64,000 nt of DNA, from contig JAQFVV010006272.1 in the NCBI GenBank assembly GCA_028023455.1, forward strand, positions 3,081,127-3,145,126, given 5' to 3'. How positions within the stretch are numbered: the stretch's first letter is position 1; every line of letters begins with the position of its first letter. The notes under the pieces were generated by a model. That model did no database searches, was not told the origin of the DNA, and was given only the letters and a program-made list of their open reading frames with translations. Positions 10,103 through 23,029 of the stretch are shown here, piece by piece. Source of the DNA: Epiperipatus broadwayi. Taxonomy: Eukaryota; Onychophora; Udeonychophora; Euonychophora; Peripatidae. The position numbers were made by a program, and so were the translations under genes.

Positions 10103-12975
10103 TGTGCCGGTTGGATTTGTATGTTCACGTAACAAGATCTAGCATCTATGCAAAAGTACCTCGAATCCAATCATGTGCAATATACACAGGTCAGGAGCAC
10201 TCATGAATTCTGGCCTATTTGCCTATTCCCCAGATCTATAACATTATGAGCAACAATCCCGATGACATCGATTAATCCACTTCTCATCCGCCGGCATCAA
10301 AGACTCAAGGCTAACTCATGATAGAATAACTTAATAACGAGCATGTTAATTATGTGTAGAGCAGAGATCATCTAGTCATATTTAAGCTTAAGAAATAACT
10401 TAATATTTATCTTAACTAAAGAAAGCACTGATTCGAGTTTGATATATATATATATATATTTACGATTTATTAATAATAATTATGTCAGGTCATTTAGACG
10501 ACATGAGCCTCAGGATTATTATAGATATTTATTTGAATCATTTTATACAATAACATGATAATTGCGGCTATGCCAATAATATATGTTTGTGTTTGAGCAA
10601 ATTAGCGCTATTAAAATAGATTATTAGAATGCTATCACACCCCCAGAAACGAAAAGAGCATTTGATTACTTCAAACAATAATTTTAACACAGATAATATT
10701 TGATTACATTAATATGACGGTTAACTGGGAATTTTAGATAATTAATGCGCGGGATGGGTAATGAACAATTTACACAAACGATACTAAATTTATCGTATTA
10801 ATATTTATATTAAAATAAGGGACATATGTTTGTTTAAATAAATCATTTCATTACAGCTTATGAATACTTCTGGGCGAATGATAAGATAAGGGAAAAGTGG
10901 TGTGTGCATGGTGGCTTATTATCGGTCCTTTTTATGGATCCTGGAGTGCGCTTCACGAATTGTAAGAAGTGACCAATTTCCTCTGCAAACTTTGGCAGGG
11001 TTGGTTTTACGAACGAAAAGAGTCCAGATTCCCTGGAATGAGGTACAGGTGAATCGTGGATGATGAGGAGTGGTCGGCTATGTCAGTATCGGGCTGGTTT
11101 TTCCAGAGCGATCCCCGTATAAAGCATACACAAAACAAGGATGTCCCCAGGGTGGTTTTACAGCCTGGTTCAAGGACATTGAGACGACGATGGGGTCCGA
11201 CTTTGCGGTTGCCTCCATGTAATAAAGAAGCACGAACATATATATAAAATAGAATGGCCTTTATGCACTAAACGCTTATTAATAAACCATAAATATACTT
11301 CTGAAATTAAAGGTTATTGGGACGTATTTATTGCCCACGAATGATGAACTATTCAGCATAATGACATGGCTTCACTTTAAGCAAACAGGGATAATAATTA
11401 TACATATAAACATAGAATAAAAGATTAAGGTCCCCCTCCCCCTTACATTATATTACTTAATATTATTCATTACGTTTTACACATTAAACCTCAATTTTGG
11501 TTGATTTATGCCCTTGTGGAAATACATTAATTGATTGCAAAATAAAAAAGGTGGTCGTAATAGCTAAGATAAAATTTACATATATGATATAATTGAAAGA
11601 TAAAAGATGGCACATTATTTAGGAAGGAGAATGGGAAAAACAGATGTCAAATCTGTTTTTCAACAGTAAACATGAAAAATATAATTAATTTATTTCTCTA
11701 AAACCGCAAGCATCTGGGCAAGCCAAATAAGACTTGTTTTTATCAATTATAAATTATTTACCCAGTAAATGATGGGTGGAAAAAACAAAATAAGTTATAT
11801 GCTGGCGATTTTAGAATATTATTGGCATTAACTTTAAAATATAAATATGTAAAATTGTTAATAAAAATTATTGGCCACTTTTAAATAAAATAACAGAAAA
11901 ACATTTTATAAGAGGCTTAGCATAGATTAGTTATATAGAGTTATATATATTTGAAGACATTTAAAAGATATAGTTTTAAATATACACATTACATAGAAGG
12001 CAGGATTTTAGGAATTATAAGCGGTCTGAATTCTTTACCTTGATGATTGAGAAAAGCATTTCACTAGGAATCAGTCCATCAGTATTGTCACTAGATCTAG
12101 GGTAGTGGGATGATTTGAGATAGCACTTCATTTCATTGGAAATACATATGTAAAGTTCAGTAGCACGGAGTACGGAAGCTTCGTTCATGGGATCAGCATG
12201 TTAGAATGGAGGGACAAGGCAAAATTTACTACTCACAACACATTGCATGAAAATTACATCGGGCATGGATTATGTTTAGCAGCATGGCTATTTAATGATC
12301 TCCTCTCTCTTGTGGATTCAAATCCAACAGTATTTATACTTTTAATTTGAATTTGTAACTAGGCAACTACTGCTGGACCTGAGGCAGTTTAAGCACTTAG
12401 ATTTCATTTGGAATCATTTGGCCGGATACTCTTATCTGGTAAGATGTTTGAAACAATGCAAGTTTGTTATCAGTTTCTCAAACGATTGTTCTAAAATGAA
12501 TCTTATGATTTTAAAACAAGCTAGCGTGGACAATTTCCACTAATGGGTTTATTTTTTTATTACCAATTTGTAATCTTCTATTTTAATCTAAAGGGTCTTC
12601 CGGGTTATTGTTTTTCGAGAGACTTACTAACAAGACTGCATCATTTCTTGCTACAAACTTATATATGAAAAATATAATAAGTATCATATATAATATCTTA
12701 TATATATATAATATACTATTAATTCAATCACAATCTCCTACACTAAAATATACATATATATTTATTATTTACGCCCGCATACATATGAGAATATTATTAT
12801 TAGATTAAATATTAAATTAAGACACATACATTTGCATTATTTTATACTATTGGGTAAAGAAATATATTATTAGTTATGTGTATACATGCGTAAGGATGAG
12901 TTTGAATACGGTTAGGTGGTAGGAGATTGGATGTGGGCTGTGAAGCAGGATCTGAGCATCAGATCATCTGCTTCA
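10103..12975 (+). mobile_element. E2: 2.9-kb TG...CA insertion (solo-LTR-like) splitting a Penelope element
   Basis: The segment begins TGTGCCGG and ends CTTCA, with (AT)n on both sides. The Penelope reading frame before it (ending SSVIY) is continued right after it (VCGCGMKY), so it is a clean insertion. The first 150 bp align with the starts of E4 (53450) and of the fragment at 36368. No protein domain was found; frames such as 11056-11247 are unrecognised. With TG...CA ends, AT target and no coding region, it looks like a solo LTR or an LTR-derived non-autonomous element. An internal (AT)n lies at about 10442-10459. Confidence 0.65.
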
Positions 12976-13003
12976 ATATATATATATATATATATATATA
13001 TAG

Positions 13004-13327
13004 GTATGTGGTTGTGGAATGAAATATATAGAGGAATCAAAATGTACATTACAAAAACGATATAATGATCATAGGACATTATATAAACGTGTACAGAAAG
13101 AAAATGTATCTTCACTAAATATGAATACTCCATCAATTATTTTTGATCATAATAAAGCATGTAATTATGGTTTTAAATTTAATAATAAAGATGTAAAAAT
13201 TATTCAAATTGAAAGATGTAATGAAAAACGAAAAATTAAGGAGGCAATGATGATGTCTAGGAATAGAGATAGTTTAATGAATAGACAATCAGCTAATATA
13301 AAAACAACAGAATTGTGGAAAATTTGA
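13004..13327 (+). pseudogene. Penelope-like element A, GIY-YIG endonuclease fragment
   Basis: From 13004 the frame reads VCGCGMKYIEESKCTLQKRY, then NDHR, then a spacer and a conserved FDHNKACNYGF block, ending at TGA 13325-13327. This corresponds to the C-terminal GIY-YIG nuclease of Penelope-like elements (Cys-x-Cys-Gly, then Y-I/V-G-E/Q-S/T, then R..EH). The usual YIG glycine is Glu here. A stop codon in the AT tract just upstream separates it from its RT half. Downstream, 13380-13410 resembles the 3' region of such elements. It is a broken remnant. Confidence 0.6.
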
Positions 13328-13489
13328 ATGGATTGAATGATGGGTAATGCAAGTTTTTAATTTCTGTACATTTGTATTAATGGTTGATAAAGATTGTCAG
13401 TGAAACAATCAAAAGTACTTCCGGTAAAAAATATATTATTTAATTTTGAATACTGTGTTAAATAAATTTGTTTGAATTATTATTATATG

Positions 13490-14580
13490 ATTTAAAAATA
13501 CAGACATCATAGGTATTTTACTATATATATATATATATAATGTTTTCATGGTTATATGGTATAGATAAATTATAACTTTTTGGGCTATACACTGTGTATT
13601 GTTTTCCATTAAACACCGATATTTCGACAGATTAGCAACTGTCATTATCAAGATTAACTTTTGAAAGAAAAACCATTAGATCTTAAAAAATAACATGACT
13701 TTGTGCAAGATGAGAAATGAGATTCAAGTTCAGCATTCACAATATGAGGCTTAGCAAAATGTTTATTTCCCTCAGTATTTTTACCTGTTAATTTTAAATT
13801 AATATTAGATAAAATGAGAGGTTTCCACATAGCTGGAATGTTTTGTTTAATCAGCCCTATTTAAGCTAGTAGGTCTCTTAATATTTCAATTGACTCTCTC
13901 ATGGTTCTTAAATCATATCTTTCCAAATTGGCAAGTATTTTTGTATTATCAAAATTAGGTTTGTGACCAGTTTCTAAATAATGGGAAGTAAAAACTGATG
14001 AGCTAATTTTTTGATGAAAAGCATTTCTATGTTCATTAATTCTGACATTAATTCATCTATTAGACTGACCCACATAGCCTCTTGAGCACTGAAAACACAG
14101 AATTTCATAAACTCCTTGGTGTTCCAAAAATATTCTGTCTTTAGGTTTATACAAAAAATCACCAATTGTTATGCCAGTAGAAAAAGTAGTCTTTATATTA
14201 AAATAAGATAATCTTCTACTGATTTTATCAGTAACTCTCCTAATGTAAGGCAAAATTACTCTATTAAAAGAGGAATTGTCAATTCTATTCTCTTTTTTTT
14301 TTTAGTATTAATGTTATATAAAGCCCTACATATGATGTTTTTATTATAATTATTAGAAAGCAGAATACTTTTTGTAAGTTCTATTTCTTGAGAAAGATAT
14401 CCTTTATCAGATAAATTATAAGCTTAGTGAGAAGATTTTTAGCTACAGAAAAAATGATGATGAGAATTAAAATTAAGATATCTGTTTGTATGAGTAGATT
14501 TTCTATAAACTGATATTGACAATGTTTCATCACATTTTCTTGTAATTAAAACATCTATAAAAGAAAGTGATGTTATTTTT
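13490..14580 (-). pseudogene. Penelope-like element B (RT C-terminal part + GIY-YIG), broken
   Basis: Read on the minus strand, the fragment starts inside the RT with FLDVLITR, then SVYRKSTHTNRYLNF, both hallmark Penelope RT blocks. It continues through the linker (PYIRRVTDKISRRL, then PKDRIFLEHQGVYEI) and the junction CFQCSRGYVGQSNR, then the nuclease part (ELRNEHRNAFHQKISS, HYLETGHKPNF). Stops and frameshifts occur near 14430, 14300 and 14050. Downstream, 13660-13600 carries the CTTGATAATGACAG...CGAAATATCGG segment typical of the 3' part of these elements. The 5' end is truncated exactly at an (AT)n tract. It faces element A tail-to-tail. Confidence 0.75.
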
Positions 14581-14582
14581 CA

Positions 14583-14620
14583 ATATATATATATATATAT
14601 ATATATATATTGAAAAATCT

Positions 14621-14670
<50 letters not shown>
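14583..14670. repeat. Two (AT)n microsatellites
   Basis: Two long AT runs are separated by a short TGAAAAATCTTTCT spacer. They mark the truncated 5' end of Penelope element B and are a potential landing site for the AT-targeting elements described here. Confidence 0.9.
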
Positions 14671-14672
<2 letters not shown>

Positions 14673-16779
14673 TATTAGTCCAACAATAAAATAAAAAAAC
14701 AAGTAATAAAGCAATAAAACACTAAAAAATAGTTCCCTAGAAAACAAAAAAAAACAAACAAATAAGAAAGTTTTAGACCATATTTCCATACTAGAATTAT
14801 AAAATGAGGTTAGAAAAATAAAGGTCTCACCAATTTTTAATTTATGATGAAAGTTTTTTTCAATGATTTTTGTATTTGATACAAATTATATTAAAGTAGT
14901 GGTCAATGTATAATTTTTTTGAAAAAATTATTAATATTTAAACAGTGTATATTTTTAATTGTAAATAAATTTACATGTAATTAAATCTTTTTATATCTTA
15001 CCATGTAATTGGTGAGTTTATTCATTTGATATTAATACTTTATGAACTTTAATTTCTCAATCGCATAATAGTGTTAAAATATATGAAATATAGCCCAATG
15101 ATTGGATGAAATTCAACTTGGTAGTAGAATACTTTTATCCAAATCCTTTAAAACATAGTAATATTTACATTATGCTATAATATAAGATAATTAATATGAA
15201 ATCTTTAATTGATGAAAGAATTATGCTATTATAATATGCCATAAACTTCTCCTGAAAAAAATTCCATTTGAATTAATAATTATTTTAAACATTTGGAATT
15301 TTATTTTATGAATTATTCAAGATTTATTAATTACTTTTGTAATTCATGCAGACAAATTAATGGCTGAAATGTAGCAAAATTCTTTCTGAATTTCATTGAA
15401 AATTTGACTATTTACTTTTTAGATATTTAATAACTTTATATTTGTTTCTTTCCCATTTTTTATTATTATACACATTTATTTTGAGTTCCATCATAATATA
15501 TATAAATAAATTACTTGTGTGATTTATAAAAAATTTATAATATTTTAATAATTGCTACATAAAAAAGAATAAAATTTCTATTGACAATGTAAGTTAAAGT
15601 GAACATAATTCAGTATTAAGTATTTATTTATTTTTTGAAAATTATATAGTTTTTATTTATATTTAGTTTTTAGCAGAAAATACATTAGAAATTTATTGCT
15701 GCCTAAAAAAACATGCATTCACACAAAAACATATTTATTTATTTATTTATTTTTGTAATTAAAAGTTGTTTTTTATATTTCAATAAATATTATTATTTGA
15801 ACATAGGTCCTATAAAAAATTGTCTTAAACATAGAGATTGAGAATATGTTTTTAATTAAATCCATTTGTTAGCATAAATATTTTTTCTCTAATTATTCAT
15901 TTTTGTTTATTATTCTTTTTTAATTTGCAAAATAAATATTTTAGTTTTCAAATTATTTTTGTTTTAAATTATGTTTTTTAACAAAATTGATAAAAAATAT
16001 AAAAATAAGATAGAAAAAAGTTTATTTTAATTAAAAAAATTTAAAAAAATTTAAAAAATCACTGATATTATTGCATTCACAAAAAATAAATAAAATGTAA
16101 ACTCTTTCCATGATGTCCATGCAAGACTTTATAGGCACTATAATTACAATGCATATTTTTAATTATCATAATTTATTTTGTTTGCTTTATGGTAAAAACT
16201 TTAATTTAAAAAGTCTTCAAGTGATTTGAATAGTTAAAAATCTTTTAATAGATTAAGATTTTAATTCTACTGAAAGTAAATTATAAATAGAAAGTGTACT
16301 TATCTACCCAATAGAAAGTACACTTTTGCACTTAGACAGCCTAAACTTTTGTTATAAAAACAAAAAAAAATTGTTTACACTTGTTCATGTATTTTATACA
16401 TAATTATTAAATATTTGTTTTTATTAAGTATATTACATCTTCATTTAGGTTTTATTTGCATATAATTATTATTGGCATTTGTAAATTTGTTAATTTGTTG
16501 TTTTTTCTCATGTTTTTATTTTGGCTTAGTAATATATTTTTTGTATTAAGTAGTCATAACTGCTATTTATTAAAATGTGTAAATTTCTATTTTTCCACCA
16601 TAAGTATATGTTTTATTCTTTCTGAGGTTAGTTTAGTAATTTGTTTACTAATAAGTTTAATCATGTATTTGAAGTTTTATTTGTTTTAATTTTTAACCAT
16701 ATTCATACACTTGTAAAAATAATTTTAATGTTTTAATTAGATAAAGAGTTTATTTATTTTTGTAGACAAAAATCTAGTA
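14671..16779. other. A+T-rich spacer, no gene seen
   Basis: No coding motif, RNA gene or repeat relationship to the rest of the window was recognised. The open frame at 16456-16689 is Phe/Leu/Ile-rich, as expected by chance in T-rich DNA. Confidence 0.5.
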
Positions 16780-17689
16780 TTTTTTTGGTATTTACATATT
16801 AGTCCTGTGGCACAGCACATATTAAGCCTGTTGCACCTTTTCACATTTATCATAAATATGTAATATTGTGATTAGGTCAAATACATCCAAGTAAACCCTG
16901 CCATAATGTTATTTAATTACATATCAAAGTGTGGGTTTACCTGATCTCCAATCTGATTTTTTTTTTCAAAATTAATTTTTTTGTTTGCCCAGATGTTTTT
17001 GTCAAGATTTCATTCTGACAATAGCTTGATTTCACTTGCATTGCATTTTTTCATGTGTTTTTCTTCGATCTGGTAGAAAAAAATTTTCTTTTCATTATTT
17101 TGTCCACTTTTTGTCAAGATTTCATTCTGACAATAGCCTGATTTTAATTGCATTGCATTTTTCCTTCATAGTTATTGTCCACTTCAATTTCACTGTTGTT
17201 AATTCATTTGATTTTAAATGAGTAAATAACTGTACTTTTCTAAAACATCAAAAGACTTTGGGGATCATCATGGCAACACCTGGATTCATATTTGGCCAAA
17301 TTTAGCATAGATGTCATAAAGATGATGATGCATTGATTTGCATAATGATGAAATAAAAAATGATCACCAACATGTATAATTAATAAAAGTGTTATATTTT
17401 TTTATTTTATAAATAATTTTGCTTTTTTTAAAAAAGAACATTCATTTATTACTGACAAAATACCATTCAGACAATGTTCTGCACAATCACATATTCATTT
17501 TGAAAGGAAATTTTTTTACTTGAACTCTCCATTTTGTCCAGAAAATTTTATAGACTTATAATAAAATACAATTTAGATTTATTAGTTGTGACAATTCCTG
17601 TTATATATTGCATGATAAGTAACTTATGTATATATTTTATGCTTTTTAAAATAATATTTTAGCCAATTTTTATAATTTAGTTATTGTTT

Positions 17690-18430
17690 TGTCCATAATA
17701 GCACCTTGATTTTTTTTGCTGAAATTCTTATCTTTACTATCTTTATAAATTTTATACTTTTTTGTGTAAATGTCATTTATATTTTTAATATTGTTATAAA
17801 TGTATATTCCTCACCATGTTTTAAATTTTTTTCTGTAAAACATCATACAAATGTACATTTTAAGATCGGTGATTTTGTTTTGCTGAAATTCATATCCTTA
17901 GCATTGTTATACATTTTATACTTTTTTATTAATGTTTTGTCCATAATGGCATCTCTAATTTTTTCCTGTAAAAAGTCGTATAAATGTACTTTTCAAAATC
18001 GGTGATTTTTTTTTTTTTTTTTGCTGAAATTCATATTTTTAACTTGTTTTGTCAATAATGGCATTGTATTTTTTATTCCTTTCCAATTTTGTTATAAATG
18101 TATATTCCTCACCATGTTTTAAATTTTTTCCTGAAAAAGTCATATAAATATACTTTTTAAGATTGGTGAATTTTTTTGCTGAAATTCATATTTTTAGTTT
18201 GTTTTGTCAATAATGGTGTCATATTTTTTCGCTGAAATTCATATTATTAGTATCGTTATAATATATTTGTTTAATATCGTTTAGTATTGTTATAAATGTA
18301 TAATCCTCACCATGTTTTAAATTTTTTCCTGTAAAAATTTATATAAATGAACTTTTTAAGATCAGTCTTTTTTTTTTGTTGAAATTGATATCTTTAGTAT
18401 GTTATACTTTTTTGTGTAAATGTCATATAT
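17690..18430 (+). repeat. Degenerate tandem repeat inside D1a
   Basis: A unit containing CCTCACCATGTTTTAAATTT, a TTTTAAGATCGGTGA block and TTTTGCTGAAATTCATAT recurs about four times (near 17810, 17940, 18100 and 18308) with variable spacing of about 120-210 bp. It ends in a short (AT)n at 18423-18441. Confidence 0.65.
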
Positions 18431-18495
18431 ATATATATATTTCTGGGGGGGTTTTGGGAGTAAATTATGCTCCAAATTGTTTATATCTTTTGTGT

Positions 18496-18767
18496 AAAAA
18501 ATAGTATTAGTTCTGTGACACAGAGCATGTATTAGACATGCAGTGCCTTTTCACATATGCATTCAACCTGCTGATAACTTTGTAAATCTGGGGAAAATAT
18601 CATGTACAAAAGATGTACATGTTATTTTTATAAATTTTTGCACATAGGTTATTTTGATCAGATCACAAGATAACAAAGTTATCAGTAGACTAATATGAAT
18701 GTGTAAAGGTGCAAAATGCCTAATACATGATATGTGTCATGGGACTAATATTTAAGTACCTTTTTTA
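18496..18767. repeat. Foldback MITE-like right end of D1a
   Basis: The last 270 bp form their own palindrome. The arm from 18500 (TATTAGTTCTGTGACACAG, TGCCTTTTCACAT, GATAACTTTGTAAATCT) pairs with the arm ending at 18755. It is centred on the GTACAAAAGATGTAC hairpin at about 18602. D1b has the same arrangement at 41745-42005, so this is part of the family structure or a MITE derived from it. Confidence 0.55.
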
Positions 18768-20065
18768 TCAAATATTAATATTTGCTTAATTTCAAATATT
18801 ATTTTGAAGTTTTTCATTACCACTTTGATTTTAATCCAATAATTCTAATCTTTATTAGAAAATGTAGCTTAATTATCTCTTATAAAGTATAGTAATTGGG
18901 AACTTTAGAATGCTAAAATAACATTATCCTAAGTGATAATGATCTCTGGTTTTTTAATAATGTAGGATTTTCCATAATATTTTCATTGAGGTTTTTGTTT
19001 GAAAAAAATCTGAAAAGATTTGTGTGTTATGGACAAGTCATCTTAGATTTAAGAGATTTCAATATTGTTTTTCACAGAAAAAATACCTTCTAAGTGTTTA
19101 TTTCTTCTTATCTCATTTTTATGAAGCAGTTTTAGTATAAACAATGTATAATGTTTTACTTGTTTGTAAAATGTTTTATTATTTTTACACATTAATTGGT
19201 TTATTATTTAAAACAAAGAAATACATGTATAAACCTTTAACTTATTCACTGATCTTTTATTCTTAGAAATGAAAGTTAATAAAGTTGATTGTAATATAAT
19301 AAAAGAAAACATCAGCATGTATTATCTTATTAACTGTCAGAATCAACATAATGTTAAAAGCTTTTCAAATATTGTAATTATTATAAAAAAATATCTGATT
19401 TTGAATAAAAATTCAATAGATCTATCATTAATATATTTTTGTTTATTCACATTTTAAAAAAAACCTAAAATACAACATATTTTGTTTGTTTTCTTAAAGA
19501 ATGTTTACACTAATTTAGTTGACAATGTGTATGGTAGATTGTTTAAATTTGCAAGTGAGTGTTTAAATATTTGAAAATTATCAAGTGTGATTTTTTTAAA
19601 GAATATTATTCATTTATAAAATTAAATTTAAAAAAAAATCAAGACCAACTTATTGAGTTTTAATAAAAAATAAAGACTTTGTATGCTAGTGAAGATTGAG
19701 TATTTTCAAAAATTCTCATCAGATGAAACACAAAAAAATGGCAAATTGTTTATTAGTTAATATTTGCTAATTATCATTTTAATAAAAGCCAGTAATTTAT
19801 TGGAGGCTGCAGAAAGGAGTTTGCTATTAACTGAAAGGAGACCCTTTGATTCCTCTTGGAGGCCTTAAAGGAACCAAGCAGAGCAAATTTCTAATGTCCA
19901 TTTTATATGTTCTATTACAATGTGATTATTCATATAGTATATGAACATGGATGAGCTGCTCACCAACACACATTAGCCAGCATGGTAAGTTTATTGGCTT
20001 TTTACCTCTGAGTTGTAGATCAAGAAACATCATGGTCTTTCTTCTCAGTTGCCTGATAAGGCAGA
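18768..20065. other. A+T-rich spacer, no gene seen
   Basis: Nothing recognisable before the LINE. The last 250 bp (from about 19800), less A+T-rich than the rest, may belong to the LINE 5' untranslated region, but no landmark fixes its start. Confidence 0.4.
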
Positions 20066-20230
20066 ATGAATGTTTGTATAAATGATAAATATTTTTTCAT
20101 TACATATAGACAAAATAAAGCATGGCCCTTATTCCCAGAAGACTGTAAAGTCACTAACCAAGGTAGGGGTTGGTGGCCAAAGGCAGAGGGTGCTAAGAAT
20201 CCACTGAATGTGAACCCAGGCTGCCATTTG

Positions 20231-23008
20231 ATGATGACTTTCTATTTAGGTACTTACAACTGCAGATCACTTTCAAGTGAAGGAAGATTGCAAGAATTAG
20301 AAGAACTGTCTTATATTAAATGGGACATTATTGGACTTTGTGAAGTTAGAAGAAGAGGTGAAGAGACAATTGATTTAAAAAGTAGACATGTACTCTATTA
20401 TAAAGGTACAAATATTTGAAATACAAGTGGAGTAGAATTCATTATAAATAAAAAGTGGAAGAACAACATTGTGGAGATTGATGGTATATTGGACAGAGTA
20501 GCAAGATTAGTTATACAACTTAATAGCAGATACCAAATGCAGAGAATTCAGGTTTATGCCCCAACTAGTTCTCATAGTGATGAAGTAGTAAAAGATTTTT
20601 ATATGAATGTACAAATAGCTTTTTATCAGAGTAAACAACATTTTAAAATTGTTATGGGAGACTTTAATGCAAGAATTGGTAAACAAATGAAAGATGAAAG
20701 TGATGTAGGTAATTTTGGTTATGGTAATAGAAATGAGAGAGGACATAGACTTGTGGACTTTGCAGAAAAAAAAAACCTTTATATTATGAATTCTTTTTTG
20801 AGAAAAATGTTAAAACAAAATGGACATGGAAACATCTGAAGGTAAAGCAGAATTGGATTGTATTTTGACTAACAGAAAATACATATTTCAAGATTGTAAT
20901 GTTCTTAATAAATTTAACACAGGAAGTGATCTTCAATTAGTAAGATATAAGATACATGTTAATGCAAAACTAGAGAGACAAAAATTATTAAGAAAAACAA
21001 TGTTTACAATTGATATTCCTAATCTTCAGAAACATTTTAATGAATTTAAATTAGAACTTATAAATTGGTTTCAAGTATTAGTAGATTTTGAACATGATTC
21101 AGATTTGAATGAAATTAATATGAAAATAACTGATATAATTTTAAAAACTGCAACAGAATAGCTGGTAGAAAAAAGCAGCAATTGAACAGTAAAACTTCTA
21201 CTGAGACTAGAGAATTTAGGAAGAAAAGAAGGAATATGAAGATATACAAAAATGACACATTAAAAAGGATTGAATATCTCAAATTTTGTAAAATGGTGCG
21301 GAAAAGAGTTGAAAATGATATAAGAAAGTCTAACTGTGAACTGGTAAAAAACAGTTGTAGAAAAAAATAAAAGTCTCAAGAATGTAAAACAACATTTTGG
21401 TAATGGTAGGAAATTTATATCTGCAATAAGAAAAAAAGATGGAACTATTACTAAAAAGAGAGATGACATCATGAAATGTGTAGAAGACTTTTATCAAAAA
21501 TTATATAGTAATAAAGAACAAGTATCTCCTATATTTATTACATCTTCTGAATTGCCCAGAATGTAATAAAATATATGAAAAAAGAAAAGGCTCCAGGTAA
21601 TGATGGAATTACAATTGAGATATTAAAAGAAGCAAGTGAAGACATATAAAATATTTTAGCAAAGTTATATACCAAATGTCTAAGTCATAAAGATGTACCA
21701 GGTGATTGGAAGAATGCAGTATTAATATTTAAAAAAGGTGGTAAAGAAGATATTAGAAATTACAGACCTATCAGCCTTTTATCAGTTTTATACAAAATTT
21801 TTACCAAGATAATTACAACTTCTCTACAGAGAACATCGGATTTCCACCAACCAAGAGAACAAACTGGATTTAAAAGTGGTTTTAGTACAATGGATCATAT
21901 TCAGGTATTGAGAGAAGTTATAGAAAGGACAAATGAATATGAAGTGCCATTATGTTTTGGATTTGTAGATTATGAAAAGGCATTTAATTCTATAAACATT
22001 TCTTCAGTGATTAAAGCATTGAATTATCAAGGTATAGATCCAGGATATTGTCATATTTTAAAGAATATTTATAAAAATGCCAGCAACAATTAGATTACAT
22101 AATGATACTGGGAAAGTCAATATTGAGAAGGGTGCAAGACAGGGTGACTCAATATCTCCAAAACTTTTTACAGCAATGCTACAAGAAGTATTTTGTGGAT
22201 TAAAATGGGAAGCTAAAAGAGTGAAAGTAAATGGAGATTATTTAAGTCATTTAGATTTTGCAGATGATGTAATTGTTTCTGCAAATAATGCTTTAGAGCT
22301 TCAGGAAATGTTGCAGGAGTTATCAGATGAAAGTCGGAAAGTAGGACTAAAGATAAATGTTAAAAAGACTAAAGTAATGTTTAATCGATTTTCTCAAAAT
22401 ATGAAAATAAAGATTGATTATGATGAGCTAGAAGAAGTTAATAGTTACAAATACCTTGGTCATATTATTAATACAGATGGAAACATAATGGATGAAATTA
22501 ATCATAGAAGTAAACTTGTTTGGAGTGCTTTTGGTAGAAATAACTTGATACTAAAAGGAAATATGCCTATGTGTTTGAAAGGGAAGGTTTTTAACAAATG
22601 TGTTTTACCAGTTCTTACTTATGGATCTGAGACTTGGAAACTTAATAGAAGAGCAATACAGAGACTTCAGATCACTCAAAAAATTATGTTGGGAATAACA
22701 AGAATAAATTGAAAATGCAATGTATAGATAAGAGAACAAACAGGTGTTACTGACCTCATTGAAAAAAATTAAGAGATTGAAGTGGAATTGGGCTGGACAT
22801 ATTGCTAAAAAAGATGATAATAGATAGACAATTGAAATCTTAAACTGGATTTCAAAAGATTATAAAAGACCCAGAAAGAGACCACATTAGATGGATGAAT
22901 GAAATAAGAAAGTGTGCAGGGGTGATGTGGAGAAGAGAAGCTAAAGATCAGAGAAGATGGATTGAACTTGGAGAGACCTTCATCCTGCAGTGGATTGATA
23001 ATGGTTGA
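20231..23008 (+). pseudogene. RTE-clade LINE, nearly full length, endonuclease + reverse transcriptase, frameshifted
   Basis: The reading frame is broken into at least six pieces (20231-20419, 20471-20839, 20820-21161, 21182-21540, 21570-22093, 22077-22712 and an in-phase tail to 23008). Put in order they give an apurinic-type endonuclease: GTYNCRSL, DIIGLCEVR, VYAPTS, MGDFNARIG. A reverse transcriptase follows: EKAPGNDGI, NYRPISLLSVLYKI, FVDYEKAFNS, GARQGDSISPKLF, FADDVIVSAN, YKYLGHII, VLPVLTYGSETW. The C-terminal tail has IRWMNEIRK. The catalytic endonuclease His of the usual SDH motif is Leu (SDLQLV near 20928). The element ends in a TGATGATGAT-like simple repeat, typical of RTE/BovB LINEs. 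It is inactive. Confidence 0.85.
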
Positions 23009-23029
23009 TGATGATATTGATGAATTTAT

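Larger units (their letters stand above)
16780..18767. mobile_element. D1a: TIR element (about 2.0 kb), non-autonomous
   Basis: The left end (TTTTTTGGTATTTAC, ATATTAGTCCTGTG...) is repeated inverted at the right end (...GGGACTAATATTTAAG, TACCTTTTTT). The similarity runs for about 80 bases including the CCTTTTCACAT block. A relative lies at 40518-42005. Parts of the interiors align (for example the GACAATTCCTGTTATATAT stretch near 17590 and 41580). I see no transposase in this copy; frames at 17036-17221 and 17706-18005 are T-rich chance frames. Degenerate tandem repeats fill 17690-18430. Confidence 0.6.

Noticed and set aside
16456-18005. Phe/Ile-rich open frames that look like membrane proteins
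   Set aside because: T-rich DNA gives such frames by chance. They lie in spacer or in TIR-element DNA with tandem repeats.
17690-18430. Possible CRISPR-like or satellite array
   Set aside because: Units are degenerate and of unequal length inside a TIR element of an animal genome; not a CRISPR.
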